The notes beneath the pieces were generated by a model. It was not told the origin of the DNA. It did no database searches and worked only from the letters and a program-made list of their open reading frames with translations. A DNA stretch of 64,000 nt, taken from contig NZ_WUBI01000005.1 in NCBI RefSeq assembly GCF_009807035.1, positions 299,624 through 363,623 of the forward strand. The letters run 5' to 3'. Position numbers and translations under genes: made by a program. Numbering within the stretch: the stretch's first letter is position 1; the number at the start of each line of letters is the position of its first letter. Below, piece by piece: positions 9,469-18,288 of the stretch. The DNA is from Paenibacillus dendrobii (GTDB lineage: Bacteria; Bacillota; Bacilli; Paenibacillales; Paenibacillaceae).

Positions 9469-9504
9469 GAAAAAAAGGTTGTCCCGTAGGGGCAGCCTTT
9501 TTTT
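9469..9504 (+). terminator. Terminator of qoxABCD
   Basis: Stem AAAAAAAGGTTGTCCC against GGGGCAGCCTTTTTTT with a three-base loop, ending in a run of seven T. Confidence 0.85.
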
Positions 9505-9574
9505 GTACATATAATCGTTCTTCCTCTCCGCTGAAGTTAACCTGGGAAGTCATTTCGATTAGCCCAATAGAAAC

Positions 9575-9602
9575 AAAAAAGGCAGGACGCAAAGTCCAGC
9601 CT
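9575..9602 (-). terminator. Terminator of the mug-like gene
   Basis: Read on the minus strand: GGCTGGAC, loop, GTCCTGCC, then TTTTTT. Located just after the glycosylase stop. Confidence 0.8.
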
Positions 9603-9609
9603 CTCTCGC

Positions 9610-10128
9610 TTACTCCCCGTGCTCCGCAATATACTCCGCCAGCTGCCGGTAAATACCTGTAATCTCCTCCATCGGCATCCTTACTAACCCGCTGGACGAA
9701 GGCGCCACGAATTCGTGGATTTCAGGGATGACCGGGCTTGGTTGAAATCCCCAGTTCACCTTGGACTTTTTGCTGTACTCGGTATATACGCCCTTGCCCA
9801 CGAAACAGGCGACCTTCGGGCGGTATTGCTGCAGCTTCGCGTGCAGGATGTCCCTTCCCTCCGCATACTCGCTGCGGTCGATATCGTCAATGCCTCGCGT
9901 CGGGCGGGCGACGATATTGGTAAAGCCGTACCCGAGCTTCAGCAGATCCTGGTCTTCGGATGCATCATACAGCCGAGGCGTCAGACCCGCACGATGCAGA
10001 ATGCGGTAAAAATTGTTGCGCGGATTGGCGTAATGATGACCAGTCTCTCCGGACAATAGACTTGGATTAAAGCCGATGAACAAAATGGAAAGCCCCTGAT
10101 CAAGATGATCCGCTATTTCCGGCATCAT
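9610..10128 (-). CDS. mug: Mug/TDG-type mismatch-specific DNA glycosylase
   Basis: A 172-residue DNA repair enzyme of the uracil-DNA glycosylase superfamily that removes uracil or damaged bases from G:U and G:T mismatches. The active-site motif GFNPS (residues 19-23) keeps the catalytic Asn of E. coli Mug GINPG, followed by the conserved HHYANPRNNFYRIL. The C-terminal intercalation motif is APSSSGLVR. The ATG start has a perfect AAGGAGG. It lies two bases downstream of a small unknown frame. Confidence 0.88.
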   Translation of the reverse strand: MMPEIADHLDQGLSILFIGFNPSLLSGETGHHYANPRNNFYRILHRAGLTPRLYDASEDQDLLKLGYGFTNIVARPTRGIDDIDRSEYAEGRDILHAKLQQYRPKVACFVGKGVYTEYSKKSKVNWGFQPSPVIPEIHEFVAPSSSGLVRMPMEEITGIYRQLAEYIAEHGE

Positions 10129-10130
10129 GT

Positions 10131-10358
10131 CTACCTCCTTTTACTTGCTTGATACTGGATTGCTAATGATATATTAGGATAGCTTTTCCGCATCAGCGGA
10201 GAATAAAATTCCGTTGCCGGAATATCTCGACTCGTAACCGATATCTTCACGCTAGGCAATAGATACAGAATCCCCAATGATGCCGGGTTCAAAACATAGC
10301 CCTGCTCCTCATAATGGATCCGGAAATTGCCATCAGGCGTCGCCTGAAGATCATACAA
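10131..10358 (-). CDS. Small hypothetical protein upstream of mug
   Basis: A 75-residue frame beginning at TTG with only a weak GGGATGATGG upstream. It contains the phrase FRIHYEEQGYVLNPASLGILYLLPSVKIS, which looks like ordinary beta-rich protein. It ends two bases before mug and would be cotranscribed with it. No family recognised. The TTG start is doubtful, and a stop in the same frame lies only four codons upstream, so this may be a remnant. Confidence 0.35.
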   Translation of the reverse strand: MYDLQATPDGNFRIHYEEQGYVLNPASLGILYLLPSVKISVTSRDIPATEFYSPLMRKSYPNISLAIQYQASKRR

Positions 10359-10381
10359 TACATCATACCATCATCCCACAC

Positions 10382-10409
10382 AAAAAAAGACTCTCTGAGA
10401 GAGTCTTTA
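10382..10409 (-). terminator. Terminator of the RpiR-family gene
   Basis: Minus-strand AAAGACTCTC, short loop, GAGAGTCTTT followed by a T-run. Confidence 0.8.
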
Positions 10410-10471
10410 GATATCAGGCTGATTCGTTCTTTCGCTCTTCGCCACGCCAAGACCATCGCTTGGCTTCTCTC

Positions 10472-11332
10472 TTAATACAGCTTGTCCGAAGTCGCTTTCG
10501 CGGTGATTTCCCTGAATTTGATCGCTTCACTTTTCATTTTGAGAGACACGGCCACGTTCAAGATGTCGATAATGGCAAGCTGGGACATTTTGGCCGCTAG
10601 CGAGCTGCCCTGCAGCGGGTTTTCCCTGCCGACCATGATCAATACGATATCCGCCACCTTGGTGATCGGGGAGCGGGCGTTGCTCGTAATGGCAATGATG
10701 CGGGCCCCCGCTTTTTTGGCGATATTCAGGTTATCGATCGTATCCTTGGTACTTCCCGAAATCGACAACCCGACTGCGACATCCCCCTTATTCATCAGCG
10801 AAGCCTGCATCGCCTGAAAATGGGTATCCGTATTCGCGATGCTGTTTTTCCCGATCCGCGCAAAACTGTGCGCCCCCTGCGTTGCCGTTAATCCGGAAGA
10901 ACCGACGCCGAAAAAATGAATATTGGAAGCATCCGTCAGCACATCGATCGCGTGATTCAGCTGATCCTCGTTAACCAGTTCGCGCGTCTGTTCGAGCGTC
11001 CGGAGATGCGTCCCGATAATCTTGTGGCTGAGTGTGAGCGGATCGTCATCCTCCGCGATTTCTTCATGGATATGATCGGTTGGTTTGACCAAATCCTGCG
11101 CCAAAGAGAGCTTGAAGTCCTGAAAGCCCTGGAACTTCATCTTGCGGCAGAAACGCAGCACCGTCGTCTCCCCGACATCCGCCTTTTCCGCCAGCTCTGT
11201 CACCGAATCGTAAATCAAATCCTGCGCATTCTCCAAAATATATTGTGCGACCTTCTGCTCGGTCTTGGTCAGACCGTTAAAATGACTCCGGATACTGAGC
11301 AGCGTTTTCCCCATTTCCTGCATGTTCGGCAA
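10472..11332 (-). CDS. MurR/RpiR-family transcriptional regulator
   Basis: A 286-residue regulator. An N-terminal HTH_6 domain spans about residues 1-78 (LTKTEQKVAQYILEN, then ELAEKADVGETTVLRFCRKMKFQGFQDFK). A C-terminal SIS domain spans about 125-260 (FFGVGSSGLTA and VGLSISGSTKDTIDN, the phosphosugar-binding loops). Family members sense phosphosugars and control amino-sugar or pentose genes. The start is TTG 11332 with GGGGACGG; an in-frame ATG lies three codons on. No sugar gene is adjacent, so the target is not evident. Confidence 0.88.
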   Translation of the reverse strand: MPNMQEMGKTLLSIRSHFNGLTKTEQKVAQYILENAQDLIYDSVTELAEKADVGETTVLRFCRKMKFQGFQDFKLSLAQDLVKPTDHIHEEIAEDDDPLTLSHKIIGTHLRTLEQTRELVNEDQLNHAIDVLTDASNIHFFGVGSSGLTATQGAHSFARIGKNSIANTDTHFQAMQASLMNKGDVAVGLSISGSTKDTIDNLNIAKKAGARIIAITSNARSPITKVADIVLIMVGRENPLQGSSLAAKMSQLAIIDILNVAVSLKMKSEAIKFREITAKATSDKLY

Positions 11333-11516
11333 AGCTTCCGTCCCCTTTCAATTTCACGTCAACATTCCCTATCTATATGCTTATCTAGGATATTATTTCC
11401 ATCGGTTTACAATCTGAAGGTTAATTCCACCTATAAGTTAATTCTATTGTACTCGGTCGAAGGAATAATTTGCAAGCGCTTCAAGGGACTGCGAAGCCAA
11501 ATCGGCTTCCAGGGTC

Positions 11517-11754
11517 ACGCACTCGGAAACTTATTGCATCTTGCTGAAATCCATGTACAGTACGTTCCAACGGTGACCATCCAGATCCGCGAATCCGGCT
11601 CCATACATCCCATTCTTATTCTCCGGCTTGCCGAAGACGGTTCCTCCTGCCAAAACAACCTTCTCCAGCAGCTCGTCCACCTCTTCCGGGCTTGCTGCAT
11701 CAACGGATAACAATACTTGAGCAGACTGGCGCGTATCTGGAATTTCGTCATCCT
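11517..11754 (-). pseudogene. VOC/glyoxalase-family remnant (C-terminal half)
   Basis: A frame between in-frame stops that reads like the second half of a VOC (YwbC/PhnB-type) protein: a SAQVLLSVDAASPEEVDELL segment, then GMYGAGFADLDGHRWNVLY, the usual metal-ligand-bearing end. The N-terminal half (another 60-70 residues) is absent: a TAG precedes at 11753-11755, and the next gene upstream is unrelated. No RBS or start fits. It is best read as a decayed gene. Confidence 0.6.
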
Positions 11755-11786
11755 ATTCCATTGCCTTTTGGCGATTCGTTAATTCT

Positions 11787-12461
11787 TTACTCCTCTTTCA
11801 ACCAAACGCGCAGCGGTCCTGCCGAAGACCAGCCGGATAAAAGAGCTGCTGAAGCGTTAAGTTCATATCCCACCATTGGCAGCCCGGGAAATGAGGCGGC
11901 TACACTGTTAACGATGTCCAGCCATATCCCTTCGCTCACTTCGGCTGTCGTAAAAACATTGGAGATCCCTACCGCATTTGCCCCCAAGCTGGCTATGAAC
12001 CCCGATATCCCGTCGTGCGTCTCATGCATAAATATTTTCACATTCTCTTGCTGTAACAGTGCCTGCCTGATCACACCTTCTAAACCATTAGCAGCAGTCC
12101 ATCGTGATAAGTCTTGTTCAGAAGTAATGACATGCCATGAACTTGAAAAGAACTCTGAGTTTATTTCCGGATCATGATAAATCCATTCTGCCTCGAATAG
12201 TATTCTAAATCCGTAAGAAAACAAATCCAGATTGGCGTAACTGTCTTTTATGCTTGCAACACTCCTGCTGCCGATGAATGCCATGACTTCCTCGCTGGTT
12301 GCGTCCCTTTCAGACGTAATGATATCGGGATAGAATTCAGGTGCTCTGGACTGCACTCCCCATAGATGCGCTGTTGATGTGTGAACAATCCCATGTATAT
12401 CGCATACCATTGCGCACCAAATGATGTTATTCGCGACAGCAATGTCTATCCGCGTGTTCAA
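11787..12461 (-). CDS. Uncharacterised protein with GNAT-like C-terminal half
   Basis: A 224-residue soluble protein. The frame is open to 12611, but its first residues would be encoded by the upstream terminator, so I place the start at TTG 12461, which has GGAGAGGAGG seven nt upstream. The N-terminal half has no recognised motif. The C-terminal half (SGFIASLGANAVGISNVFTT, then IVNSVAASFPGLPMVGYE) recalls the second half of an acetyltransferase fold, but the acetyl-CoA pyrophosphate loop is not clear. Function unknown. Confidence 0.6.
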   Translation of the reverse strand: MNTRIDIAVANNIIWCAMVCDIHGIVHTSTAHLWGVQSRAPEFYPDIITSERDATSEEVMAFIGSRSVASIKDSYANLDLFSYGFRILFEAEWIYHDPEINSEFFSSSWHVITSEQDLSRWTAANGLEGVIRQALLQQENVKIFMHETHDGISGFIASLGANAVGISNVFTTAEVSEGIWLDIVNSVAASFPGLPMVGYELNASAALLSGWSSAGPLRVWLKEE

Positions 12462-12593
12462 TATGTCCCTCCTCTCCAAAATGCCAGGAAAAACTACATC
12501 CAAAAGCGGTCTGTCTTCTGTGAAAGTACGTCGATAGACGTTTTTCTTTCTATATGATACTTGTATCTCATGCCCTCCCTTTAAGCAACAGAA

Positions 12594-12638
12594 AAAAATA
12601 GAACCGTCCATGATGTATCCACGGCAGGTTCTATTTTC
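12594..12638 (-). terminator. Terminator of the YtrA-type ABC operon
   Basis: Minus strand: AAAATAGAACC, loop of about 20 nt with an inner CCGTGG/CATGG pairing, GGTTCTATTTTTTT. The ATG inside the loop would add false residues (MDGSIFF) to the next gene. Confidence 0.8.
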
Positions 12639-12650
12639 CTATTAGAATCT

Positions 12651-13397
12651 TCATCTAGCTTCGATTTTCTTCTCCACGCACCACTTGATTACGAAAAGGA
12701 ACACGACGCAGAGAAGCGCTTCAAACATGAATGCTCCAAGCGTGTTCCAGCTCGTGTTCGCCGAAACCGGACCATGCTCCACTACTCCATTTTTGATCTC
12801 CACATGAAAGGTCACCAGACTAAAAAATGGGTCTGAGTCCTGATGGAACAGCAGATTTTCAATCCATCCGATCACGTTCGAGAGCACCAAAAACAGCAGC
12901 AGGCCGACCCAGAACACGCCTTTTCTTGTTATGCTGCGCGCCAATGCAATGATGACATAGAAGGCCAAGAATCCGTAAATGAGCGTAAAGATAAGCTCCA
13001 ACACGATTTCGGTCCATGCATACGCAGGGAGATGAAGGACTTCCCTTAAAGCAAAGGTATCGATGTGATTGCCAAAATATAGAGCGGTGCCGGCTCCAAT
13101 CAGGACCAGAACGAAGGTATTCATCACTCCATAAATCAGGGACGCCCACACGTAAGAGAGGGTCCGGACCGGAAGAAGGCGGCGGCTGATCGAATGGATG
13201 TTGTAATCGAACACCCTTAAATTGTTAATCGCGAAGATAACGACGGCCCCGATGAAGAAAATAACGCTAAAGCCTATCTTCACATCCAGGGCGGCACGCG
13301 ACCACAACAATACCAGCTCGCAAAGGATCAGCACGGCCGTAACTCCGAGCAGCAGAGTCGCATTACGCCTCAGATCATATTTAAGCAGCTTGATCAT
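12651..13397 (-). CDS. ABC-2-type transporter permease
   Basis: A 248-residue membrane protein with six predicted helices, starting MIKLLKYDLRRN, the charged amphipathic start usual for ABC-2 permeases. It overlaps the stop of the preceding ATPase gene by four bases and so forms an exporter with it. Last gene of the five-gene operon. Substrate unknown; YtrA-type operons respond to cell-wall-active antibiotics or have a role in the envelope. Confidence 0.82.
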   Translation of the reverse strand: MIKLLKYDLRRNATLLLGVTAVLILCELVLLWSRAALDVKIGFSVIFFIGAVVIFAINNLRVFDYNIHSISRRLLPVRTLSYVWASLIYGVMNTFVLVLIGAGTALYFGNHIDTFALREVLHLPAYAWTEIVLELIFTLIYGFLAFYVIIALARSITRKGVFWVGLLLFLVLSNVIGWIENLLFHQDSDPFFSLVTFHVEIKNGVVEHGPVSANTSWNTLGAFMFEALLCVVFLFVIKWCVEKKIEAR

Positions 13398-14092
13398 TCG
13401 CCGAACACCTCTTTGAACATGTCGTCGACGCTCCTTCCGTTCTTCATGCGGATACTCTCCACTTCTTCATGCAGCGCGATGCTTCCGTCCTTCAAGAACA
13501 TGACTTCGTCGAAAATCCGTTCCATGTCCCGCACCAGGTGGGTGCAAATGATCAAGCTGCTGTCCTCGCTGTAAAAGCGCACGATCGCATCCAGAATTTT
13601 GCCGCGAGCCACGGGATCCACCCCGCCGATCGGCTCGTCAAGCAAGTAAAGATTCACGTTCCGGGATAAGGCCAAGGTCAACTGAAGACGTTCGTTCATC
13701 CCCTTGGACAACACGCTGACACTGCTCTTTTCGTCCAGATGCATGAAATCGAGCATTTCGCGAGCCTTTTGCGCATCGAAATCCGCGTAAAAATCGCTGT
13801 AAAAGGCGACGGCATCCTTTATCCTCATCCAATTTTCGGTCAGCGGACGGTCGGGCATATAGGAGATCAGGCTTCTCGTTTCCCGGCCCACCTTCTTGCC
13901 CATGACCGAGATCTCTCCGGACGAAGAAGGGGTCAGCCCCGCGATGATTTGCATCAAGGTGCTTTTCCCGCTGCCGTTCGAACCCAGCAGACCGATAATT
14001 TTGCCAGGTCCGATGTCGAAGCTTACGTTGCCCAGCGCTTGCTTGGACCCGTATCTCTTGGATACGCCGTTAACTTTCAGCAATGTGTCCAT
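13394..14092 (-). CDS. ABC transporter ATP-binding protein (YtrB-like)
   Basis: A 232-residue ATPase. Walker A GSNGSGKST is at residues 37-45, Walker B is LYLLDEPIGGVDP, and the H-loop is ICTHLV. The signature reads LSKGMNERLQL, departing from LSGGQ as is usual in this exporter group. I chose the ATG at 14092 (GGAAGGGGG nine nt upstream) and not the more upstream in-frame start at 14134. This places the start 23 bp inside the end of gntR, so the two are translationally coupled. Confidence 0.88.
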   Translation of the reverse strand: MDTLLKVNGVSKRYGSKQALGNVSFDIGPGKIIGLLGSNGSGKSTLMQIIAGLTPSSSGEISVMGKKVGRETRSLISYMPDRPLTENWMRIKDAVAFYSDFYADFDAQKAREMLDFMHLDEKSSVSVLSKGMNERLQLTLALSRNVNLYLLDEPIGGVDPVARGKILDAIVRFYSEDSSLIICTHLVRDMERIFDEVMFLKDGSIALHEEVESIRMKNGRSVDDMFKEVFGE

Positions 14093-14486
14093 CCGGATGC
14101 GCCCCCTTCCGGTCTTTGCTGCCGTCTGCCGCAACGGCTTCTTTCACGATGGTGACGATATCCTGGTTTTTGAACCCGAGTTCCTGCATGCCATGAATAA
14201 ACTGATGGAGCAACTCGCCCGCCATTTCCTTTTTGATCGCCATAATTTTCGATTCCTCGCTTGTCACATATCTTCCGAGCCCGCGCTTCGTTTCAACCAC
14301 TTCCTCACGCTCCAGTTCCTGAAACGTCCGTTGAATCGTATTCGGGTTAATCTGTAGATCCGCCGCAAGTTCCCTTACGGACGGAATTTTATCGCCGGGT
14401 TGAAGCAGACCGGATACAATCTGCCGTTTGATATAGTTCATAATTTGGAGATAGATCGGCAAATTGTTGTCAAATTCGATGCTCAA
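14070..14486 (-). CDS. YtrA-subfamily GntR repressor
   Basis: A 138-residue regulator with only a winged helix (QPGDKIPSVRELAADLQINPNTIQRTFQELE, residues 32-62) plus a short helical dimerisation tail, the definition of the YtrA subfamily. TTG start, AAAGGAG nine nt upstream. It lies in the middle of the operon between two ABC pairs. By family precedent it should repress its own operon through a palindromic site; the inverted repeat at 16257-16284 is the obvious candidate. Confidence 0.87.
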   Translation of the reverse strand: MSIEFDNNLPIYLQIMNYIKRQIVSGLLQPGDKIPSVRELAADLQINPNTIQRTFQELEREEVVETKRGLGRYVTSEESKIMAIKKEMAGELLHQFIHGMQELGFKNQDIVTIVKEAVAADGSKDRKGAHPDGHIAES

Positions 14487-14530
14487 GTAGATAGACTCCT
14501 TTCGCCGTCAGCTTCGGCCTCCTGGCTGAA

Positions 14531-15280
14531 TCAGGCAATATCACGTCTCTTAAACGTAACAAAGCTGGCGCCAAGAAACAAGACAATATATACCGCCAGG
14601 ATCGCAATAGAAAAAGGAAGGGTCATTCCATCAATCGGCGGATGTCCTCCGTGACTGTAAACCGACAAATCCACGTTCGGGAACAGAACATATTTGTAAA
14701 AGCTTTTGGGGATCGTGATGCCGCTGAGCACGATGGCCGCCATGCCGACACCCATCGCAGCTCCCGTAGAGCGGGTCAATACGCCCATCATGAAGGTCAG
14801 CGACATATAAACAATGCTGTACACCAGAGAGCTTCCGCCAGCAATCCAAATGTCGCGCCAAGCCCCGGATGCGTGCTCCGTTCCGTACAGGACAGCCCCT
14901 GAAGCAAAGCTAATCACATTCAGCCATACGATCAGCGACAAAGCAAAGAGCAGGGCTGCCACATACTTCGAAGCAAGAACCTTTCCCCGGCTCTGCCCGC
15001 GGATGAGCAAAAATTTGATTGTTCCCATGCCATGTTCGCTGGAAATCATGCCCGCCGTGAATATGACGGCAAGCATAGCGACGAATTGACCAAAGCCGTG
15101 GGTACTGGACATCATGGCTGTATAATCAAAAGCAGATCCGACCATATCCCCCGCCCAACGTTTAAGGGCCCAAGCCAGCACGACCGCGACAACGGCGACG
15201 ATCGCGTAAGGAATAAAAAAGCTGCGTTTCTTGGACATCTTAAGCCATTCGTTGATGACGAGCTTATTGAAGCTACGCAA
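14531..15280 (-). CDS. ABC-2 family permease (BcrB-like)
   Basis: A 249-residue membrane protein with six predicted helices. It has the sequence GMISSEHGMGTIKFLLIRGQSRGKVLASKY, in which an EHGMGTIK-type motif is conserved in bacitracin/lantibiotic-type ABC-2 permeases. TTG start with AGGGGG upstream; the start overlaps the stop of the preceding ATPase by eight bases. It pairs with that ATPase as an exporter. Confidence 0.85.
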   Translation of the reverse strand: MRSFNKLVINEWLKMSKKRSFFIPYAIVAVVAVVLAWALKRWAGDMVGSAFDYTAMMSSTHGFGQFVAMLAVIFTAGMISSEHGMGTIKFLLIRGQSRGKVLASKYVAALLFALSLIVWLNVISFASGAVLYGTEHASGAWRDIWIAGGSSLVYSIVYMSLTFMMGVLTRSTGAAMGVGMAAIVLSGITIPKSFYKYVLFPNVDLSVYSHGGHPPIDGMTLPFSIAILAVYIVLFLGASFVTFKRRDIA

Positions 15281-16238
15281 TGCGGTTTCCCCCTGTCCAT
15301 TTCAAGAATTCGTCTTCCAAAGACTGCTTCAGTTCCGTAATCTGGTAAATCGGAATTTGGGCCGCGCCCAGAGCGGTGACCATATCGGGAATATCCTTGT
15401 ACCGGAGCGCTACCAGTAATTCGTTCTGCTCCTGTGCAACCTGCAGAATCTCGGCATCGTTTTGGCTTCCGAGCACGTTCTTCGCTTCCTCCAGAAGTCC
15501 GACCCGAAACAGTACACGCACAAAATTTTTCTGTTCATGTCCGGACGCATTATTCTCGCCGATTGAGCGTACCGTTACCAGCTTGCCGTCCTGAATCACG
15601 ACGACCCGGCTGCAGAGCTGCTCCATCTCCAGCAATAAATGGCTCGACACGAGGATCGATATGCCTTCTTCACGTGCAATGGTTTTGAGATAATCGCGCA
15701 TTTCGCGAATTCCGGCAGGATCGAGTCCGTTGGTCGGCTCATCCAGAATGAGCACGGAAGGCTCGTGAAGCAGTGCCTGCGCAATGCCCAGCCGCTGGCG
15801 CATGCCAAGCGAGTAAGCCTTAACCTTCTTCTTCATTGCATTTTCAAGTCCCACAAGACGGACCACTTCATCGATCCGTTCATTGCTGATCCAGTCATTC
15901 ATCCGCTGATATTGCTTCAGGTTGTCGTAACCTGTCATATAGGGATAAAATTCCGGGTTCTCGATAATGGCCCCGACATGGCGGATCGCCTTCTTCCACT
16001 CATGGCGGATACTGCTGCCGCGGACGAAGACATCCCCTTCGGTCATCGAGATCAGTCCCGCGATCATGCGAATGGTCGTGGTCTTGCCGGCGCCGTTAGG
16101 TCCGAGAAGACCGACTACCTCTCCTTCCTGGACATCAAAGGACAGCTGGTCCACGATCTTTTTGCTGCCGATTTTTTTGGAGACACCCCTCAGCGAAAGC
16201 ACGGCGGCATCTACCTGTATATCATTAGGATGGTTCAT
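15273..16238 (-). CDS. ABC transporter ATP-binding protein (BcrA-like)
   Basis: A 321-residue ATPase. Walker A is GPNGAGKTT, the signature YSLGMRQRLGIAQAL, Walker B VLILDEPTNGLDP, the H-loop SSHLL, and an extra C-terminal domain of about 90 residues follows, as in BcrA. I prefer ATG 16238 (eight nt from AAAGGAG) over GTG 16244, which sits too close to the site. First gene of the operon, 35 bp from the -10. It may provide antimicrobial-peptide or envelope-stress export (inference). Confidence 0.88.
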   Translation of the reverse strand: MNHPNDIQVDAAVLSLRGVSKKIGSKKIVDQLSFDVQEGEVVGLLGPNGAGKTTTIRMIAGLISMTEGDVFVRGSSIRHEWKKAIRHVGAIIENPEFYPYMTGYDNLKQYQRMNDWISNERIDEVVRLVGLENAMKKKVKAYSLGMRQRLGIAQALLHEPSVLILDEPTNGLDPAGIREMRDYLKTIAREEGISILVSSHLLLEMEQLCSRVVVIQDGKLVTVRSIGENNASGHEQKNFVRVLFRVGLLEEAKNVLGSQNDAEILQVAQEQNELLVALRYKDIPDMVTALGAAQIPIYQITELKQSLEDEFLKWTGGNRIA

Positions 16239-16256
16239 GCTCACATCTCCTTTGTA

Positions 16257-16284
16257 CTAGTGTTATAGTTAGATAGTACACTAG
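16257..16284. promoter_or_regulatory. Palindromic operator, likely for the YtrA-type GntR
   Basis: CTAGTGT at 16257-16263 and ACACTAG at 16278-16284 form a perfect 7-bp inverted repeat with a 14-bp gap. It covers the -10 and the expected start of transcription of the ABC operon, as expected for autorepression. Confidence 0.6.
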
Positions 16285-16301
16285 GACATTGATGTTGTAA
16301 A
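16273..16301 (-). promoter_or_regulatory. Sigma-A promoter of the YtrA-type ABC operon
   Basis: Minus strand TTTACA (16296-16301), 17-bp spacer, TACTAT (16273-16278), 35 bp before the first gene. Confidence 0.65.
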
Positions 16302-16370
16302 GCCCATTTTTTAGTTCACCAGAACAATAAATGAACAATAGAAAATAAGGACTACCCTTTTGAACGCACA

Positions 16371-16401
16371 AAAAAAGCCTCAGTAACTGCAACTGAAGCC
16401 T
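16371..16401 (-). terminator. Terminator of the ArsB-like gene
   Basis: Minus strand GCTTCAGT, loop, ACTGAGGC and seven T. Confidence 0.75.
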
Positions 16402-16504
16402 CACTATTATGCATATTCAGACTCGTTTTCCGGAGAAAATCCCGATTTTCGTCCATATCTTCTGCAGCTTTCCGGAATAATCTATCTCTTCTTAGATACG
16501 AAGA

Positions 16505-17836
16505 TCAAAAAATCCATAAAACCCAATAGGATAAAACAATCAGTGTAAACAATACCGTAATTGGAATCACGACGATGGTTACCTTCAAATATTGACCCCA
16601 GCTGATTTTGACGCCGCCCTTTCGCACGATATGCAGCCACATCAGCGTTGCGAGCGTGCCGATCGGCAGCAGCAGTGATCCGATGTCGCTTCCGATGACG
16701 CTGGCCAAATAGGATATTTTCAAAGTAAGAGGATCTAACCCCATATGCGTCAACGTCAGCGTGCCAACCATGAGTGCCGGGTGGTTATTGAATATGTTCG
16801 ACAAGATGCTGATCAGTCCGCCCATTAATACGCTCGCGTACAAGAGACTGCCCGATACGATCGGCTGGAGTATCTTGATCAACCAGTCGGTTAAACCGAT
16901 ATTGTTCAGGCCATAGATAATCACGTACATGCTGAAAGCGAAGATGAGAATGTACCAAGGTGTTTTCTTCAGCATGTCGGCAGGGGAAATTTTAAGATGA
17001 TACCACCGCCAAGCCAGCAGAAACGCTGATCCGATAACGGCCATCAAAGACACGGGGAAATGAATAAATGAGGCTACAAACAGGCTGATTCGGACGCAAA
17101 AGACAAAGATCAGGATGTTTCTCATGAATTTGCCTTGGCTCTCCCGCTGGAGCGGACTCTGAAGGGGATGCTGTCCGGGTCCCAAGTTCCACTTGGCAGG
17201 TGCAGGAAGCTTCTTCGGAAGCGTGCGGTAAAACACGAGGAATAAAAGAACGGTAAGCAGAAGAAGACCTAATGTTGCGGGGATAAACATCATGGCTGTA
17301 TGCATATACAGGTCCATGTGAACGATTTTGAGAGCAATCAGGTTGACGATGTTGCTTACGCCGATTGGGGCACTGGAAGCGGTTGCCACGATCGCACCCG
17401 AGATCAAATAGGGGATTTTCTGATGATTTTTAAGTCCCATGTTCTTCAGCATCATCAGCAATATAGGGGTCGTAATCAATATGCTGCCGTCATTATTCAC
17501 GAATAACGTCATCAGGAAACAGAACAGGTTCGTCAGCCAGAACAACCGGATCCCCGAACCTCTGGCGCTTGTAGTCAGGAGTTCCGATGCCCAACGAAAA
17601 AAACCGAAGCTTTCCAGAACAATTGCCATGACAATGGTGGCCATAATTGTTACCGCTGCACCGCTGATTGTTTGCGTGATTTCGCCCAGATCCGCCAGCG
17701 TAACGCTGCCGCTAAGCAGGACCAGAATTGCGCCAATGGTTGCCGGGATCGCTTCATTTACTTGGGGACGCCAAAAGATGAAGCCGATGGTTAACAGGAA
17801 GGAACAAATCGTAATCAACACCATTAAATCATGCAT
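16505..17836 (-). CDS. ArsB/NhaD-superfamily anion transporter
   Basis: A 443-residue membrane protein with about eleven helices. FIFWRPQVNEAIPATIGAIL near the N-terminus, LFVNNDGSILITTPILL, and SAPIGVSNIVNLI match the layout of staphylococcal ArsB and its Bacillus homologues, so it may export arsenite/antimonite or another anion. There is no arsR, arsC or arsA nearby, which weakens an arsenic assignment. ATG start with GAGGG seven nt upstream. Its 452-bp upstream gap (17837-18288) holds the next gene's terminator and no clear promoter. Confidence 0.78.
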   Translation of the reverse strand: MHDLMVLITICSFLLTIGFIFWRPQVNEAIPATIGAILVLLSGSVTLADLGEITQTISGAAVTIMATIVMAIVLESFGFFRWASELLTTSARGSGIRLFWLTNLFCFLMTLFVNNDGSILITTPILLMMLKNMGLKNHQKIPYLISGAIVATASSAPIGVSNIVNLIALKIVHMDLYMHTAMMFIPATLGLLLLTVLLFLVFYRTLPKKLPAPAKWNLGPGQHPLQSPLQRESQGKFMRNILIFVFCVRISLFVASFIHFPVSLMAVIGSAFLLAWRWYHLKISPADMLKKTPWYILIFAFSMYVIIYGLNNIGLTDWLIKILQPIVSGSLLYASVLMGGLISILSNIFNNHPALMVGTLTLTHMGLDPLTLKISYLASVIGSDIGSLLLPIGTLATLMWLHIVRKGGVKISWGQYLKVTIVVIPITVLFTLIVLSYWVLWIF

Positions 17837-18223
17837 GTTAAACCCTCATCTCTTACATAGAAATGTTATTCTTGGTTCGCAACTCTCCTTTGCCACAGGA
17901 ATCTACAATCTCGTTTTCTATGAAAAATCCATCTTCCCTCCTCCTTCTTCATGAAATCTATTGTACTGGTGATAATGTATGATACGTGTCGCGAACGAGC
18001 TTCGACATGGTCAACAACACGGTTTCTATCAAAATCTACTAATGTCAATCATCGGTATTTAGCTATAGAGGTCACTAGCCGCCCTAGGCTGCTATACCTG
18101 ATAAATGCTATTTTCCAGCTGATTTCAATAGAATTACCCGGCACTCGAAAAAAACATCCGATCGACATATCCAGGTCCATTTCGTTCGATCGTCCCAATC
18201 CTCTCCGGACTTGTCATTGGATA

Positions 18224-18256
18224 ATAAAAAAGACCACAGCATTTACGCTGAAGTCT
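18224..18256 (-). terminator. Terminator of the large carbohydrate operon
   Basis: Minus strand GACTTCAGC, loop GTAAAT, GCTGTGGTC with two mismatches, then TTTTTT, 33 bp after the last stop. Confidence 0.65.
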
Positions 18257-18288
18257 GTTGGGATTTCCGGTTCAAGCCTCATGAAAAT

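Noticed and set aside
11471..11484. cre-like TGCAAGCGCTTCAA upstream of the RpiR-family gene
   Set aside because: One fixed position of the consensus is wrong, and the site is 140 bp from the gene with no promoter recognised.
16505..17836. Arsenic resistance operon
   Set aside because: The transporter is ArsB-like, but no arsR, arsC or arsA is present, so only the transporter family is called.
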